From Armatimonadota bacterium (GTDB taxonomy: Bacteria > Vulcanimicrobiota > Xenobia > RGZZ01): DNA of 35,244 nucleotides. How positions within the stretch are numbered: position 1 is the first letter of the stretch; every line of letters begins with the position of its first letter. The position numbers were made by a program, and so were the translations under genes. The notes under the pieces are model-generated. The model ran no database searches, had not been told where the DNA came from, and saw only the letters and a list, made by a program, of their open reading frames with translations. Below, piece after piece: positions 33,937 to 35,244 of this stretch. The DNA is taken from NCBI GenBank assembly GCA_016868975.1, contig VGFD01000005.1, positions 1 to 35,244 on the forward strand. Direction: 5' to 3'.

Positions 33937-34010
33937 GGTGAGTGAGGGGACTTGAACCCCCGACCCCTGGTTCCACAGACCAGTGCTCTAACCACTGAGC
34001 TACACTCACC
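33937..34010 (-). tRNA. tRNA-His(GTG)
   Basis: G(-1) GTGAGTG...CTGGT CTGTGGA ACCAG...GGGGGTTCAAGTCCCCT CACTCAC C. Confidence 0.94.
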
Positions 34011-34047
34011 ATGTTCCCGTCGCAGCGCGGGCGTGACGGGGAGTTGG

Positions 34048-34120
34048 CACGCCCGAAGGGAATCGAACCCCCAACCCTCGGCTTAGAAGGCCGATGCTCT
34101 GTCCGTTGAGCTACGGGCGC
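34048..34120 (-). tRNA. tRNA-Arg(TCT)
   Basis: GCGCCCG...TCGGC CTTCTAA GCCGA...GGGGGTTCGATTCCCTT CGGGCGT G. Confidence 0.93.
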
Positions 34121-34161
34121 ACGTAAGATTCGATTCTCTTCGACGATGACGCCGAGGATCA

Positions 34162-34238
<77 letters not shown>

Positions 34239-34261
34239 ATATGGCCATGATTGAGAGCCTT

Positions 34262-34290
34262 AGTATATCCAATGCCTGCCGGCTTGTCAA
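34262..34290 (-). promoter_or_regulatory. Near-consensus sigma70 promoter of the tRNA cluster
   Basis: Minus strand TTGACA (34290-34285), 17 nt, TATACT (34267-34262), about 24 nt upstream of tRNA-Pro. Confidence 0.85.
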
Positions 34291-34367
34291 ACAAATACTG
34301 GCCGCGTTGGGGCGCGCGCGGGGACTCCGTCGAGATCACGGAATATCGGCGGGGGACCCCGTCGATA

Positions 34368-34982
34368 TCACGGAGTGGACGGTGGGGACGCAGCGCGGAT
34401 CCGCGCGGCAATCGCCTGCATGGCGCGTGCCCGGTGGCTCACCTGGTTCTTGCGCTCGGCAGGGATCTCGGCGAACGTCGCGCCCTCGCTCACCGAAAAG
34501 AAGACGGGATCGTAACCGAAGCCGCCGATGCCGCGGATCTCGTGGGCAATGCGGCCCTCGTGCGTGCCCCGCGCGGACTCCACGACACCTCCCGGAGTCG
34601 CGTACGCGGCCACGCACACGAAGCGCGCGGCGCGCCGCTCGTCGGGAACGTCGCGCAGCAGATCCAGCAGGTGCGCGTTCTTCACCGGATACGGAGTCGT
34701 CTCGCCGTGCCAGCGCGCCGAGTGCACGCCCGGCTTGCCATCGAGTGCGTCAACCTCGATCCCAGAATCGTCGGCCAGGGTGGGCAGTCCGCTGCGCTCG
34801 GCGTAAAACACTGCCTTCTTGCGGGCGTTTGCCTCGAAGGTATCCCCGTCTTCCGGGCACGTTTCAATGCGATCGCCAAACACCTCAGACAGGGTGACGG
34901 TTTCGAGTTGAGGGAGGATGGCTGCGATTTCTTCGGCCTTGTGCGGATTGGTGGTGGCGATCAGCAGCCGGCTAGGTGTCAT
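34368..34982 (-). CDS. rdgB: RdgB/HAM1-family non-canonical purine NTP pyrophosphatase
   Basis: LLIATTNPHKAEEIAAIL, LADDSGIEVDALDGKPGVHSARW, IGGFGYDPVFF, KNQVSHRARA. Start ATG 34982 overlaps the upstream ORF. Confidence 0.95.
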   Translation of the reverse strand: MTPSRLLIATTNPHKAEEIAAILPQLETVTLSEVFGDRIETCPEDGDTFEANARKKAVFYAERSGLPTLADDSGIEVDALDGKPGVHSARWHGETTPYPVKNAHLLDLLRDVPDERRAARFVCVAAYATPGGVVESARGTHEGRIAHEIRGIGGFGYDPVFFSVSEGATFAEIPAERKNQVSHRARAMQAIAARIRAASPPSTP

Positions 34983-35244
34983 TCTTGAAGTGGTCGATCT
35001 CCGTCCAGCGCTCATCGATCTGCCACTGCAGCGTTTTCAGCTCCTGGCAGAAGTTGATGAGCTCGGTCTCTTTCAGCTCGTTCTTGGTGTAGAGCTCGTA
35101 AACCTTGCGGGCCAGGGCCTTCATGCGGGCGTCCTTCATCTTGCGGAGATCGTTGATCTCCATCTTGAGGCGCTCGACGCGCAGCATCTTTTCGGAGCGT
35201 CGAATGGCCGCTTCCTTGCCCTGCTGGACAAGCTCCTTGCCTTT
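34972..35244 (-). CDS. Coiled-coil hypothetical protein, 5' end outside the window
   Basis: Reading frame is open to the edge: KGKELVQQGKEAAIRRSEKMLRVERLKMEINDLRKMKDARMKALARKVYELYTKNELKETELINFCQELKTLQWQIDERWTEIDHFKNDT. Confidence 0.7.
   Translation of the reverse strand, partial: KGKELVQQGKEAAIRRSEKMLRVERLKMEINDLRKMKDARMKALARKVYELYTKNELKETELINFCQELKTLQWQIDERWTEIDHFKNDT

Overview
This is a GC-rich bacterial chromosomal window of mostly ordinary core genes with two accessory stretches. Core genes (by eye): FeoA (cut by the left edge), a DtxR/MntR-family regulator, KamA-type lysine 2,3-aminomutase, an AbrB/PIN toxin-antitoxin pair, UppP, MgtE, a class I GATase-like C26 peptidase, an acyl-CoA dehydrogenase-like protein, a response regulator, an M20 peptidase, a DUF2270-like membrane protein, an aminotransferase plus omega-amidase pair, RdgB, and a five-tRNA cluster (Pro, Arg, His, Arg, Lys). 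Accessory stretch A (about 7.7-16.7 kb) holds mostly uncharacterised proteins: a ~1293 aa protein with about six ~115 aa degenerate repeats, a 50 aa membrane protein missing from the ORF track, a clostripain-like protein that appears to have lost both catalytic residues, a membrane-anchored YHS-domain protein, and a membrane-anchored coiled-coil protein. Three perfect DnaA-box 9-mers (TTATCCACA) lie within 120 bp in the gap between the repeat-protein and clostripain-like genes. Accessory stretch B (about 17.7-23.6 kb) is a gene graveyard: remnants of a pectate-lyase-like gene, an HNH endonuclease gene and a YD-repeat-like gene, each with an in-frame stop and/or frameshift. A membrane-anchored Ser/Thr kinase homologue near 32 kb has HRN and NFG in place of HRD and DFG, so it looks like a pseudokinase. 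All domain calls come from reading motifs; no database search was run.
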